From positions 1 to 33,956 of the forward strand of contig NZ_CABVPX010000054.1 of NCBI RefSeq assembly GCF_902499125.1: a stretch of DNA of 33,956 nucleotides, written 5' to 3'. A program made the translations under genes and the position numbers. The stretch's first letter is position 1. Every line of letters starts with the position of its first letter. Below, piece after piece: positions 1-7,112 of this stretch. Origin of the DNA: Burkholderia arboris. GTDB taxonomy: Bacteria > Pseudomonadota > Gammaproteobacteria > Burkholderiales > Burkholderiaceae. Below the pieces are notes generated by a model. The model saw only the letters and a list, made by a program, of their open reading frames with translations. It was not told the DNA's origin and did no database searches.

Positions 1-77
1 ACATCAAGGACCCGACGCAGAACATCGTGTGGGTCACGCCGGAAGGCGGCGGCGGGCCGAATTACCCGAACATGTAA
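1..77 (+). CDS. C-terminal fragment of an unidentified protein
   Basis: Only the last 24 codons lie in the window; the frame ends at TAA 75-77. The visible tail reads IKDPTQNIVWVTPEGGGG followed by PNYPNM, with four consecutive glycines. It is too short to assign a family. A perfect hairpin with a T run follows 23 bases after the stop, which supports this being the true 3' end of a plus-strand gene. I do not recognise the protein. Confidence 0.6.
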   Translation, partial: IKDPTQNIVWVTPEGGGGPNYPNM

Positions 78-100
78 TCGGACCACCGCCGATCCGCCGG

Positions 101-129
101 AACGCGCCGCCACGAGCGGCGCGTTTTTT
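101..129 (+). terminator. Rho-independent terminator of the left-edge gene
   Basis: A perfect 10-bp stem (101-110 with 116-125) with a five-base loop CACGA is followed by a run of T at 124-129. It lies 23 bases after the stop of the left-edge gene and is in the correct orientation for it. Confidence 0.85.
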
Positions 130-145
130 GGGGTCGCTGAAAACG

Positions 146-179
146 AAACGGGGCGCTGCCTGAAGCAGCGCCCCGTTTT
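146..179 (-). terminator. Terminator of aroC, possibly bidirectional
   Basis: A perfect 14-bp stem (146-159 with 165-178) with a five-base loop lies 46 bases beyond the aroC stop. Read on the minus strand, the stem ends in TTT and is followed by CGTTTTC, a broken U tract. On the plus strand it ends in TTTT, so it may also back up the preceding terminator. Confidence 0.8.
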
Positions 180-224
180 GCATTCCCCGCACGTCCGCCA
201 GGCGACGCGCCCCGCCCGTTTGCG

Positions 225-1325
225 TCAGGTCGCGCTGCCGGCAATCTTCGGCGTCGGCGTCTCGACGTCGCCGCACTGCGCGCGATGGCGCAGCGCATGG
301 TCGATCAGCACCAGCGCGAGCATCGACTCGGCGATCGGCGTCGCACGAATACCGACGCACGGATCGTGACGGCCGAACGTTTCCACCGTCGCTTCGTCGC
401 CAGCCTTCGTGATCGAACGGCGCGGCGTACGGATGCTCGACGTCGGCTTGATCGCGATCGACACGGTGATGTCCTGCCCCGTCGAAATCCCGCCGAGCAC
501 GCCGCCCGCGTGATTGCCGACGAAACCACCCGGCGTCAGTTCGTCGCCGTGCACCGAGCCGCGTTGCGCGACACTGTCGAAGCCCGCGCCGATCTCGACG
601 CCCTTCACCGCGTTGATGCTCATCATCGCCTTCGCGATATCGGCATCGAGACGGTCGAACACCGGCTCGCCCCAGCCGACCGGCACGCCCGACGCGACGA
701 CGTCGATGCGCGCGCCGATCGAATCGCCATCCTTGCGCAGCGCATCCATGTACGCCTCGAGTTCCGGTACGACCGCCTCATTCGGCGAGAAGAACGGGTT
801 CTCGTGCACGTGCGACCAGTCGACGAACGGCACGTCGATCTCGCCGAGGCCGCTCATGTAACCGCGCACCTCGACGCCGAAGCGCTCGCGCAGCCACTTC
901 TTCGCAACGGCACCCGCACCGACGATCGGCGCGGTCAGGCGTGCGGACGAACGGCCGCCGCCGCGATAGTCGCGGATGCCGTATTTCTGCCAGTACGTGT
1001 AATCGGCGTGACCGGGACGGAACGTCTCGACGATGTTGCCGTAGTCCTTGCTGCGCTGGTCGGTGTTGCGGATCAGCAGCGCGATCGGCGTGCCGGTCGT
1101 CACGCCTTCGAACACGCCCGACAGGATCTCGACCTCGTCGGCCTCCTGCCGCTGCGTCACGTGCCGCGACGTGCCGGGCTTGCGGCGATCGAGCTCGACC
1201 TGGATGTCGGCTTCGGTCAGCCCCATCCCCGGCGGGCAGCCGTCGATCACGCAGCCGATCGCGGGACCGTGCGACTCGCCGAAGGTCGTGACAGTGAAAA
1301 GCGTGCCGAGGGTATTGCCGGACAT
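225..1325 (-). CDS. aroC: Chorismate synthase
   Basis: This 366-residue protein catalyses the last step of the shikimate pathway, converting 5-enolpyruvylshikimate-3-phosphate to chorismate with reduced FMN, in the cytoplasm. Family signatures are clear: the N-terminus MSGNTLGTLFTVTTFGESHG contains the GESHG motif. The stretch RPGHADYTYWQKYG is followed by RDYRGGGRSSAR, and near the C-terminus GRHDPCVGIRATPIAE is characteristic. The length is normal. I chose ATG 1325 because the family begins at MSGN; upstream in-frame sequence lacks homology character. The gene lies downstream of the MFS/PlsC gene on the same strand with a 252-base gap and ends at its own terminator, so it is probably transcribed separately. 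The call is secure. Confidence 0.97.
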   Translation of the reverse strand: MSGNTLGTLFTVTTFGESHGPAIGCVIDGCPPGMGLTEADIQVELDRRKPGTSRHVTQRQEADEVEILSGVFEGVTTGTPIALLIRNTDQRSKDYGNIVETFRPGHADYTYWQKYGIRDYRGGGRSSARLTAPIVGAGAVAKKWLRERFGVEVRGYMSGLGEIDVPFVDWSHVHENPFFSPNEAVVPELEAYMDALRKDGDSIGARIDVVASGVPVGWGEPVFDRLDADIAKAMMSINAVKGVEIGAGFDSVAQRGSVHGDELTPGGFVGNHAGGVLGGISTGQDITVSIAIKPTSSIRTPRRSITKAGDEATVETFGRHDPCVGIRATPIAESMLALVLIDHALRHRAQCGDVETPTPKIAGSAT

Positions 1326-1564
1326 GATGGAACCGCCCAAAGTGAAATGGGCAAACCGATGCGCTACCCGGGCCGCGGGCAGGTCGATCGTTTGCCGGTC
1401 GAGAAAAAGAGGTAAGCCGCTATTATGCCAGCCGTCCCGGGCCCGCGGGCCGCATGACATGCCGGCCGGGCGCACGACACGTACACGGGCAGCCCGGCCA
1501 GTGCCGCCCGACGGCCGTTCCGGCCCGGCGGCCAGCGGATGCCGGCACGGAACCGGCCGGCGCC

Positions 1565-1584
1565 CGCCTACTTCCGCCTACTTC
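1565..1584. repeat. Tandem 10-bp duplication over a stop codon
   Basis: The unit cgcctacttc occurs twice head to tail (1565-1574 and 1575-1584). The right copy contains the TAG stop of the MFS/PlsC gene (1578-1580). The second TAG is out of frame with the first, so the duplication does not make a tandem stop. Confidence 0.7.
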
Positions 1585-3512
1585 CGCGCGCCGCGCAGCT
1601 CGGTCACCGCCGCCTGCAGCGACTCGGGCGTCGCGACCGACGCCGGGACCGGCTCGCCGACCGCCAGCGTCAGCCGGCTCATCACGCCGCGCTTGATGGG
1701 GCGCGGCATCCGCGCATCGGAATGCCGCGAGAAATAGCTGCCCCACAGCCCGCGCAGCGCCATCGGGATCACCGGCGCCGGCGTGCGGCCGAGGATCTCG
1801 GTGATGCCGTGGTGGAACGTGTTGATGTCGCCCGTCTTCGTCAGCTTGCCCTCGGGGAAGATGCACACGAGTTCGCCTTCCTTCAGCGCGGCTTCGCACA
1901 GGTCGTAGGCGCGCGCGAGCATCGCGGGATCCTCGTGGCGCGGCGCGATCGGGATCGCCTTCGCGTGCCGGAACACCCAGCTCGCGAAGCGCGTCTTGAA
2001 GATCCGGTGATCCATCACGAAACGGATCGGGCGCGGGCTCGCGGCAGCCAGCACGAGTGCGTCGACGTAGCTGACGTGGTTGCACACGAGCACGGCCGCC
2101 CCTTCCGCGGGAATCCGCTCCCCGTGGACGAGACGGATCCGGTAGAAGGTGTGCACGAGCACCCACGCGACGAAGCGCAGCAGGAACTCGGGCACGAGCA
2201 GGTAGATATACGTCGCGACGATCACGTTCAGCAGCGCGGTGACGAGGAACAGCCCCGGGATGTCGACGCCGGCCTTGGTCAGCCCCATCGCCATCACGGC
2301 CGACAGGATCATGAACAGCGCGTTCAGGATGTTGTTCGCGGCGATGATCCGCGCGCGGTGCGTCGGCGCACTGCGGCTCTGGATCAGCGCGTACAGCGGC
2401 ACGCTGTAGAAGCCGCCGAACATCGCGAGCAGGAACAGGTCGGCCAGGATGCGCCAGTGGCGCGCGCCGGCCAGGAATTCGCCGACCGACAGCAGGTGGC
2501 CGGGCGACGGCAGCGCGTGGCTCGCGAAATACAGCTCGATCGCGAACACGCTGATGCCGATCGAGCCGAGCGGCACGAGGCCGATCTCGACGCGCCGCTG
2601 CGACAGCCGCTCGCACAGCAGCGAGCCGAGGCCGATACCGACCGAGAACGTCGCGAGCAGGATCGTGACGACGTCGGGGCTCGCGGACAGCACGTCCTTC
2701 GCGAAATTGAAGAACGACGTGAGGAACGTCGCGCCGACGAACCACAGCCACGAGATGCCGAGCAGGCTCAGGAACACGGTGCGGTTCTGGCGCGCGAGCC
2801 CGAGATTGCGCCAGGTCTCGCTGACCGGATTCCAGTTGATCACGAGATCGGGCTGCGGCGCCGGCGTCGACGGCACGCGCTGCGCGACGAGCCGCCCCGC
2901 CAGCGCGATCACGACGACGCTCACCGCGAGCACGCGCTCGCCGGCGCCTTCGATGCCCGCGGCCGCGCCGCCGATGATCGTGCCGATCAGGATCGCGATG
3001 AACGTGCCCATTTCGACGAGGCCGTTGCCGCCGACCAGCTCATGCTCGCCGAGATGTTGCGGCAGGTACGAATACTTGACGGGCCCGAACAGCGTCGAGT
3101 GCATCCCCATCATGAACGTGCACAGATACAGCAGCGTCGCGCTGTGCGTGACGAAGCCGGCCGCGCCGACCAGCATCAGCACGATCTCGAAGGTCTTCAC
3201 GAAGCGCGTGAGGGTCGCCTTGTCGTATTTGTCGGCGATCTGGCCGGACGTCGCCGAGAACAGCACGAACGGCAGAATGAAGATCGCGGAGATCAGGAAC
3301 GCGGCCGTCTTCGCGTCGACGCCGGAGAACCGCGCGGTGTGATAGGTGACGAGCGACGTGAAGCCGATCTTGAAGACGTTGTCGTTCAGCGCACCGAGGA
3401 ACTGGGTCGTGAAGAACGGCGCGAAACGGCGCTCGCGCAGCAGGTCGAACTGCGACGCGTGGGCACGACGTTCGTCGCGCCGCTCCGAAGAAGCTTGCGT
3501 TTGATCGCTCAT
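1578..3512 (-). CDS. MFS transporter fused to PlsC-type acyltransferase
   Basis: This 644-residue inner-membrane protein has two parts. Residues about 25-445 form an MFS-type permease resembling the lysophospholipid flippase LplT, starting with FFTTQFLGALNDNVFKIG. Residues about 455-630 form a PlsC/LPLAT acyltransferase with the catalytic H-X4-D box (NHVSYVD, His479 and Asp484) and the FPEGKLTKTG substrate box near 552. In known Aas/LplT systems such proteins bring lysophospholipid across the inner membrane and re-acylate it. The acyl-ACP synthetase (AMP-binding) domain that completes E. coli Aas, and longer three-domain relatives, is absent; the protein stops cleanly after the acyltransferase. 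Likely role by inference: phospholipid turnover or repair. The start ATG is followed by a short polar N-terminus. The substrate is not provable from sequence. Confidence 0.9.
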   Translation of the reverse strand: MSDQTQASSERRDERRAHASQFDLLRERRFAPFFTTQFLGALNDNVFKIGFTSLVTYHTARFSGVDAKTAAFLISAIFILPFVLFSATSGQIADKYDKATLTRFVKTFEIVLMLVGAAGFVTHSATLLYLCTFMMGMHSTLFGPVKYSYLPQHLGEHELVGGNGLVEMGTFIAILIGTIIGGAAAGIEGAGERVLAVSVVVIALAGRLVAQRVPSTPAPQPDLVINWNPVSETWRNLGLARQNRTVFLSLLGISWLWFVGATFLTSFFNFAKDVLSASPDVVTILLATFSVGIGLGSLLCERLSQRRVEIGLVPLGSIGISVFAIELYFASHALPSPGHLLSVGEFLAGARHWRILADLFLLAMFGGFYSVPLYALIQSRSAPTHRARIIAANNILNALFMILSAVMAMGLTKAGVDIPGLFLVTALLNVIVATYIYLLVPEFLLRFVAWVLVHTFYRIRLVHGERIPAEGAAVLVCNHVSYVDALVLAAASPRPIRFVMDHRIFKTRFASWVFRHAKAIPIAPRHEDPAMLARAYDLCEAALKEGELVCIFPEGKLTKTGDINTFHHGITEILGRTPAPVIPMALRGLWGSYFSRHSDARMPRPIKRGVMSRLTLAVGEPVPASVATPESLQAAVTELRGARK

Positions 3513-3567
3513 GCGGAATACGCGCGCATCGTCTTGGCGAAGCTGCGCGGGCCTTGTGTTGTCGTTG

Positions 3568-3601
3568 AAAAAAAGGCGGCGCAGGACAAGCCTGCGCCGC
3601 C
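3568..3601 (-). terminator. Terminator after the CBS-domain gene
   Basis: A perfect 11-bp stem (3575-3585 with 3591-3601) with loop ACAAG lies 51 bases past the CBS gene stop. On the minus strand it is followed by seven T residues (plus-strand A run 3568-3574). It separates the CBS gene from the MFS/PlsC gene, which begins 56 bases further on. Confidence 0.9.
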
Positions 3602-3651
3602 GTGTGCCGGATGGCGGCGCCCATGCATCCAGGTGCCGGGCGCGGCGTGGT

Positions 3652-4113
3652 TCACGGCTTGTGCGCTTCGGCTTCCGATTCCGACTCCGGCCAGTCGCGG
3701 ATGTACGCCTTCAGCATGCGGTTCTCGAAGCTCTGCGCCTCGACGACCGTCTTCGCGACGTCGTAGAACGAAATGACGCCCATCAGCACCTTCTTGTCGA
3801 GCACCGGCATGTAGCGTGCGTGACGCTCGAGCATCATCCGGCGCACTTCGTTGACGTCGGTTTCCGGCGTACACGTGAGCGGCTCGTCCATCACCTTGCG
3901 CACCTGGACGTCGCCGATCGCGCCGCCGTTCACGTGCAGGCGCAGGATGATCTCGCGAAACGTCAGCATCCCGACGAGATCGCCGTACTCCATCACGACG
4001 AGCGAACCGATATCGTGTTCGGCCATCGTATCGACCGCTTCGCGCAGCGGCTTATCGGGCGTCACCGTAAACAGCGTGTTGCCCTTCACTTTCAGAATAT
4101 CGCTGACGCGCAT
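3652..4113 (-). CDS. Two-CBS-domain protein
   Basis: This 153-residue soluble protein consists almost only of a tandem CBS pair (Bateman module). CBS1 spans about residues 5-65 (TVTPDKPLREAVDTMAEHD, then GSLVVMEYGDLVGMLTFREI). CBS2 spans about 75-135 (CTPETDVNEVRRMMLERHA, then RYMPVLDKKVLMGVISFYDV). Such modules bind adenine nucleotides and act as energy or ligand sensors; no catalytic domain is attached, so the partner is unknown. AGGGG lies about 8 bases upstream of the ATG and supports this start. A strong terminator follows, so the gene is probably monocistronic. A TTGACA hexamer (plus strand 4167-4172) lies upstream, but I found no convincing -10 at the right spacing. Confidence 0.9.
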   Translation of the reverse strand: MRVSDILKVKGNTLFTVTPDKPLREAVDTMAEHDIGSLVVMEYGDLVGMLTFREIILRLHVNGGAIGDVQVRKVMDEPLTCTPETDVNEVRRMMLERHARYMPVLDKKVLMGVISFYDVAKTVVEAQSFENRMLKAYIRDWPESESEAEAHKP

Positions 4114-4270
4114 CGTAGTCCCCTCATGCTTGAATGCAAAATCTCTTTCGATCCTATCGGAAAGCCTGTCAAAAGGAAAGCGCGGCCCCGCGCGGCGGCC
4201 CGCCCCCGCTTGCGGACACGGGCCGGCCGCCGCACAATGGCCCTATCGACGGCGGCCCGAGGAGACGGCC

Positions 4271-4588
4271 ATGGCGCATACGCATTCCGAGCAATTCGCC
4301 AGCTTCGCTGATTTCTACCCGTATTACCTGAACGAACACCAGAACCTGACGTCGCGGCGGCTGCATTTCATCGGCTCGCTCGGCGTGATCGGCTGCGTCG
4401 CGATGGCGATCGCGACCGGCTACTGGCTGTGGCTGCCGGCGGCGATCGTCTGCGGCTACGGGTTCGCGTGGGTCGGACACTTCTTCTTCGAGAAGAACCG
4501 CCCGGCCACGTTCCGGCACCCGATCTACAGCCTGATGGGCGACTGGGTGATGTTCAAGGACATCTGCACCGGCAAGATTCCGCTGTAG
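4271..4588 (+). CDS. DUF962 / Mpo1-like membrane protein
   Basis: This 105-residue protein matches the small DUF962 family. It has the N-terminal pattern FADFYPYYLNEHQNLTSRRLH, two hydrophobic segments at about residues 33-50 and 52-70, then GHFFFEKNRPATFRHPIYSL and DWVMFKDI. The yeast relative Mpo1 is an iron-dependent dioxygenase that alpha-oxidises 2-hydroxy fatty acids, and the conserved His residues (in HEHQN-like, GHFF and FRHP contexts) fit metal binding. Whether the bacterial protein does this is inference. ATG 4271 is preceded by GAGGAGA at good spacing. It is divergent from the CBS gene and converges tightly with yihY, with only 16 bases between the stops. Confidence 0.85.
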   Translation: MAHTHSEQFASFADFYPYYLNEHQNLTSRRLHFIGSLGVIGCVAMAIATGYWLWLPAAIVCGYGFAWVGHFFFEKNRPATFRHPIYSLMGDWVMFKDICTGKIPL

Positions 4589-4604
4589 CCGCCGAAATCC
4601 GCCT

Positions 4605-5936
4605 TCACGCGGGCCGCGGCGGCCGCGCGTGCGGGTCGGGCACGGCGTCCGGCGCCTGCCCGGCGATCCCGGCCGGCTGTGCGCCCGCGAGCCGGTGCGC
4701 GGCGATCAGCGACGCGAGCGACACGTCGAACCGGTCGCTCGACAGCACCGCGAGCAGCGCCGCGCCTTCCACGTGGCTGCGGCGCCGCTGCAGCTGATAG
4801 GTCAGCTCCGTGCGGTCGATCACCAGCACGTCGAACAGTTGCGCGAGCGTCAGCTGCTCCGGATTCGCGAGCAGGATGTAGCGCGGCGTGGTCTCGCCGC
4901 CGCCGTCGAGCCGCGCAATCCATTCCCGCTCCTCCATCGTCGTCAGCAACCGCTGCGCGGTTTCCATGTCGCAGCGCAGCATCGTCGCGAGCCGCATCGC
5001 CGTATAGCCGCGCTTGCCGGCCGCGCGCGCTTCGGCCAGCCGCGCGAGCAGCTCCAGCGCGTCGAGCAGGTCGCTGCCCGGATAGTGGATGCGGTGAAAC
5101 TGCCCGACGCGGATCGCCGGCAGCGCCGACGCCACCATCGCGCCGAGGAGCGCGATGAACCAGCTCAGGTACACCCACAGCAGGAACACGGGCAGCGCCG
5201 CGAACGCGCCGTAGACGGCCGTGTAAGTCGGAATGCGCCGCACGTAGTAGCCGAAGCCGCGCTTCGCGAGCTCGAACGCGACGGCCGCGAACAGCCCGCC
5301 GATCACCGCGTCGCGCCACGCGACCGCGCAGTTCGGCAAGTACACGTACAGCAGCGTGAACGCGAGCACCGTCAGCGGCAGCGACGCGAGCGCGAGCAGC
5401 CACTCGACGATCGACGTGGACGGCCCCGCGCCGGTGAACGCGAGCGACTGCGTGAACAGGTACGACGAGATCGACAGGCTCACGCCGAACAGCAGCGGGC
5501 CGAGCGTGATCAACGCCCAGTAGGCGAGCACGCGCTGCGCGAACGGCCGCGGCTTGCGCACGCGCCAGATCAGGTTGAACGCCGATTCGATCGTCATCAT
5601 CGTCATCACCGACGTGACGACGAGCACGATCAGGCCGGCCGTCGTCAGCCCCTTGGCCTTCGACGCGAACTGGTTCAGGTACTTGAAGATCTGGATGTTG
5701 AACTGCGCGGGCATCAGGTGGTCCGCGAGGAACCCCTGCAGCGAGATCTGGAACGACGCGAACATCGGGAACGCGGTGAACAGCGCGAACGCGACCGTCA
5801 CGAGCGGCACGAGTGCCAGCATCGTCGTGAAGGTCAGGCTGCCCGCCACTTGCGGGATGCGATCCTCGGCGCTGCGCCGGGCCGCGAACTGCGCGAGGCG
5901 CTTGATGGTGTCGAGATCGACGCTCAACTTCGGCAA
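4605..5936 (-). CDS. YihY/BrkB-family inner-membrane protein
   Basis: This 443-residue protein belongs to the YihY/virulence factor BrkB family, once misnamed ribonuclease BN. About six membrane segments lie within residues 35-275, including QVAGSLTFTTMLALVPLVTVAFALF (written here as two adjoining parts: QVAGSLTFTTM and LALVPLVTVAFALF), and the PTYTAVYGAFAALPVF loop is family-typical. Residues about 290-370 form a cytoplasmic winged-helix-like domain (YTAMRLATMLRCDMETAQRL). The tail is Pro/Ala-rich. The TTG start at 5936 is chosen because AAGGAG (5944-5949) lies exactly seven bases upstream. An ATG at 5969 would add eleven mostly basic residues and has no such site. The transport function is unproven in the family. 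The gene is divergent from wrbA. Confidence 0.88.
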   Translation of the reverse strand: MPKLSVDLDTIKRLAQFAARRSAEDRIPQVAGSLTFTTMLALVPLVTVAFALFTAFPMFASFQISLQGFLADHLMPAQFNIQIFKYLNQFASKAKGLTTAGLIVLVVTSVMTMMTIESAFNLIWRVRKPRPFAQRVLAYWALITLGPLLFGVSLSISSYLFTQSLAFTGAGPSTSIVEWLLALASLPLTVLAFTLLYVYLPNCAVAWRDAVIGGLFAAVAFELAKRGFGYYVRRIPTYTAVYGAFAALPVFLLWVYLSWFIALLGAMVASALPAIRVGQFHRIHYPGSDLLDALELLARLAEARAAGKRGYTAMRLATMLRCDMETAQRLLTTMEEREWIARLDGGGETTPRYILLANPEQLTLAQLFDVLVIDRTELTYQLQRRRSHVEGAALLAVLSSDRFDVSLASLIAAHRLAGAQPAGIAGQAPDAVPDPHARPPRPA

Positions 5937-5943
5937 ACGGCTT

Positions 5944-5949
5944 CTCCTT
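5944..5949 (-). promoter_or_regulatory. Ribosome binding site deciding the TTG start of yihY
   Basis: AAGGAG on the minus strand sits seven bases before a TTG codon (5934-5936). The upstream ATG at 5969 has no purine-rich site, so the TTG start is preferred. Confidence 0.75.
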
Positions 5950-6007
5950 CTCGATGCCGCGCGCCTCACGGCGCGCCGCCGCCGCGCTGCGCGACGGCTT
6001 CAGCCCC

Positions 6008-6013
6008 TATAAT
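6008..6013 (+). promoter_or_regulatory. Candidate -10 element for wrbA operon
   Basis: A perfect TATAAT stands in GC-rich sequence 68 bases before the wrbA ATG. The hexamer 17 bases upstream (CGCTGC) is a poor -35, so the promoter would need an activator or be of moderate strength. Confidence 0.5.
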
Positions 6014-6081
6014 AGCCGCTCGATTCCAGCAGGGGCCGACTGCACCGGGCACGCGCGCGGCCGCACGCGGCTCCGTCGCCC

Positions 6082-6702
6082 ATGAAAGACATCCTCGTCC
6101 TCTATTACAGCCGCCACGGCGCCACGCGCGATCTCGCGCTCGCCATCGCGAACGGCATCGACAGCGTGCCGGGCATGCAGGCGCGCATCCGCACCGTGCC
6201 ACCCGTATCGACCGTCTGCGAAGCCACTGCCCCCGACATCCCCGCCGACGGCCCGCCTTACGCGGAACTGCGCGACCTCGAGGAATGCGCGGGCCTCGCG
6301 CTCGGCTCGCCGACCCGCTTCGGCAACATGGCCGCATCGCTCAAGTATTTCCTCGACGGCACGACACCGCAATGGCTGGCGGGTGCGCTGACCGGCAAGC
6401 CCGCGAGCGTGTTCACGTCGACGGGCAGCCTGCACGGCGGCCAGGAATCGACGTTGCTGTCGATGATGCTCCCGCTGCTCCATCACGGGATGATGATCGT
6501 CGGGATCCCGTACACCGAATCGGCACTCAGCACCACGCGCACCGGCGGCACGCCGTACGGCGCGTCGCATGTCGCGCACCACGATCGTACGGCGTCCGGC
6601 GGGCTGTCCGCGGACGAGAAGGCGCTCGCGGCCGCGCTCGGCGTGCGGCTTGCGCGCGCGGCGGCCGCCCTGTCAGCCGCCCAAGGCGCCGAGGCCGCAT
6701 GA
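6082..6702 (+). CDS. wrbA: NAD(P)H:quinone oxidoreductase, WrbA type
   Basis: This 206-residue flavodoxin-fold enzyme is expected to bind FMN and reduce quinones by two electrons, protecting against redox cycling. The FMN phosphate loop is YYSRHGATR near residue 8. The WrbA signature GSPTRFGNMAASLKYFLD falls at about 74-91. The later TSTGSLHGGQESTLLSM motif and the HHGMMIVGIPYTE segment are typical. The length matches the family. The ATG has little Shine-Dalgarno character. The stop overlaps the start of the DUF2069 gene (ATGA), so the two are translationally coupled. It heads a four-gene run. Confidence 0.94.
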   Translation: MKDILVLYYSRHGATRDLALAIANGIDSVPGMQARIRTVPPVSTVCEATAPDIPADGPPYAELRDLEECAGLALGSPTRFGNMAASLKYFLDGTTPQWLAGALTGKPASVFTSTGSLHGGQESTLLSMMLPLLHHGMMIVGIPYTESALSTTRTGGTPYGASHVAHHDRTASGGLSADEKALAAALGVRLARAAAALSAAQGAEAA

Positions 6703-7091
6703 ACGCCCCCGCCCGCCCCGCCATCGCAGCCCGGCCGCGCTACGCGCTGGCCGCCGCCGCGTGCCTCGTCGCGTTGATCGCGCTGTCGCTCGCCTGGGAG
6801 CTGTGGCTCGCGCCGCTGCGCCCGGGCGGCTCCGCGCTGATGCTCAAGGCCGTGCCGCTCGCGCTCGCACTGCCCGGCGTCTGGCGGCGTAACATCTATA
6901 CGATGCAGTGGGCGAGCATGCTGATCCTCGTCTATTTTGCCGAAGGCATCGTGCGCGGCATGTCCGATCGCGGGCTGTCCGCGACGCTCGGCTGGTGCGA
7001 GACCGCGCTTGCCGTCGGCTTCTTCGTGGCGGCGCTGGCATACGTCGCGCCGTTCAAGCGCGCGGCCAAGCAGTCGCGCGCCGCGTCCTGA
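6699..7091 (+). CDS. DUF2069 membrane protein
   Basis: This 130-residue protein has four hydrophobic segments (about residues 17-37, 45-60, 66-84 and 97-118) and short polar ends, matching DUF2069 proteins, which commonly follow wrbA in Burkholderiales. The WRRNIYTMQWASMLILVYFAEG segment is family-like (given here as WRRNIYTMQW and ASMLILVYFAEG). The start ATG overlaps the wrbA stop by four bases. The function of the family is unknown; the coupling suggests a role linked to the quinone reductase, which is inference. Confidence 0.88.
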   Translation: MNAPARPAIAARPRYALAAAACLVALIALSLAWELWLAPLRPGGSALMLKAVPLALALPGVWRRNIYTMQWASMLILVYFAEGIVRGMSDRGLSATLGWCETALAVGFFVAALAYVAPFKRAAKQSRAAS

Positions 7092-7112
7092 CCCTTACGC
7101 GACAAGGTGATG

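Noticed and set aside
1539..3776. A 745-codon plus-strand frame opposite the MFS/PlsC gene
   Set aside because: Low-complexity Arg/Asp/Glu/Gln-rich product, antisense to a certain gene, and it runs through a terminator region.
4167..4172. TTGACA on the minus strand before the CBS gene as a full promoter
   Set aside because: No acceptable -10 hexamer lies 16-18 bases downstream.
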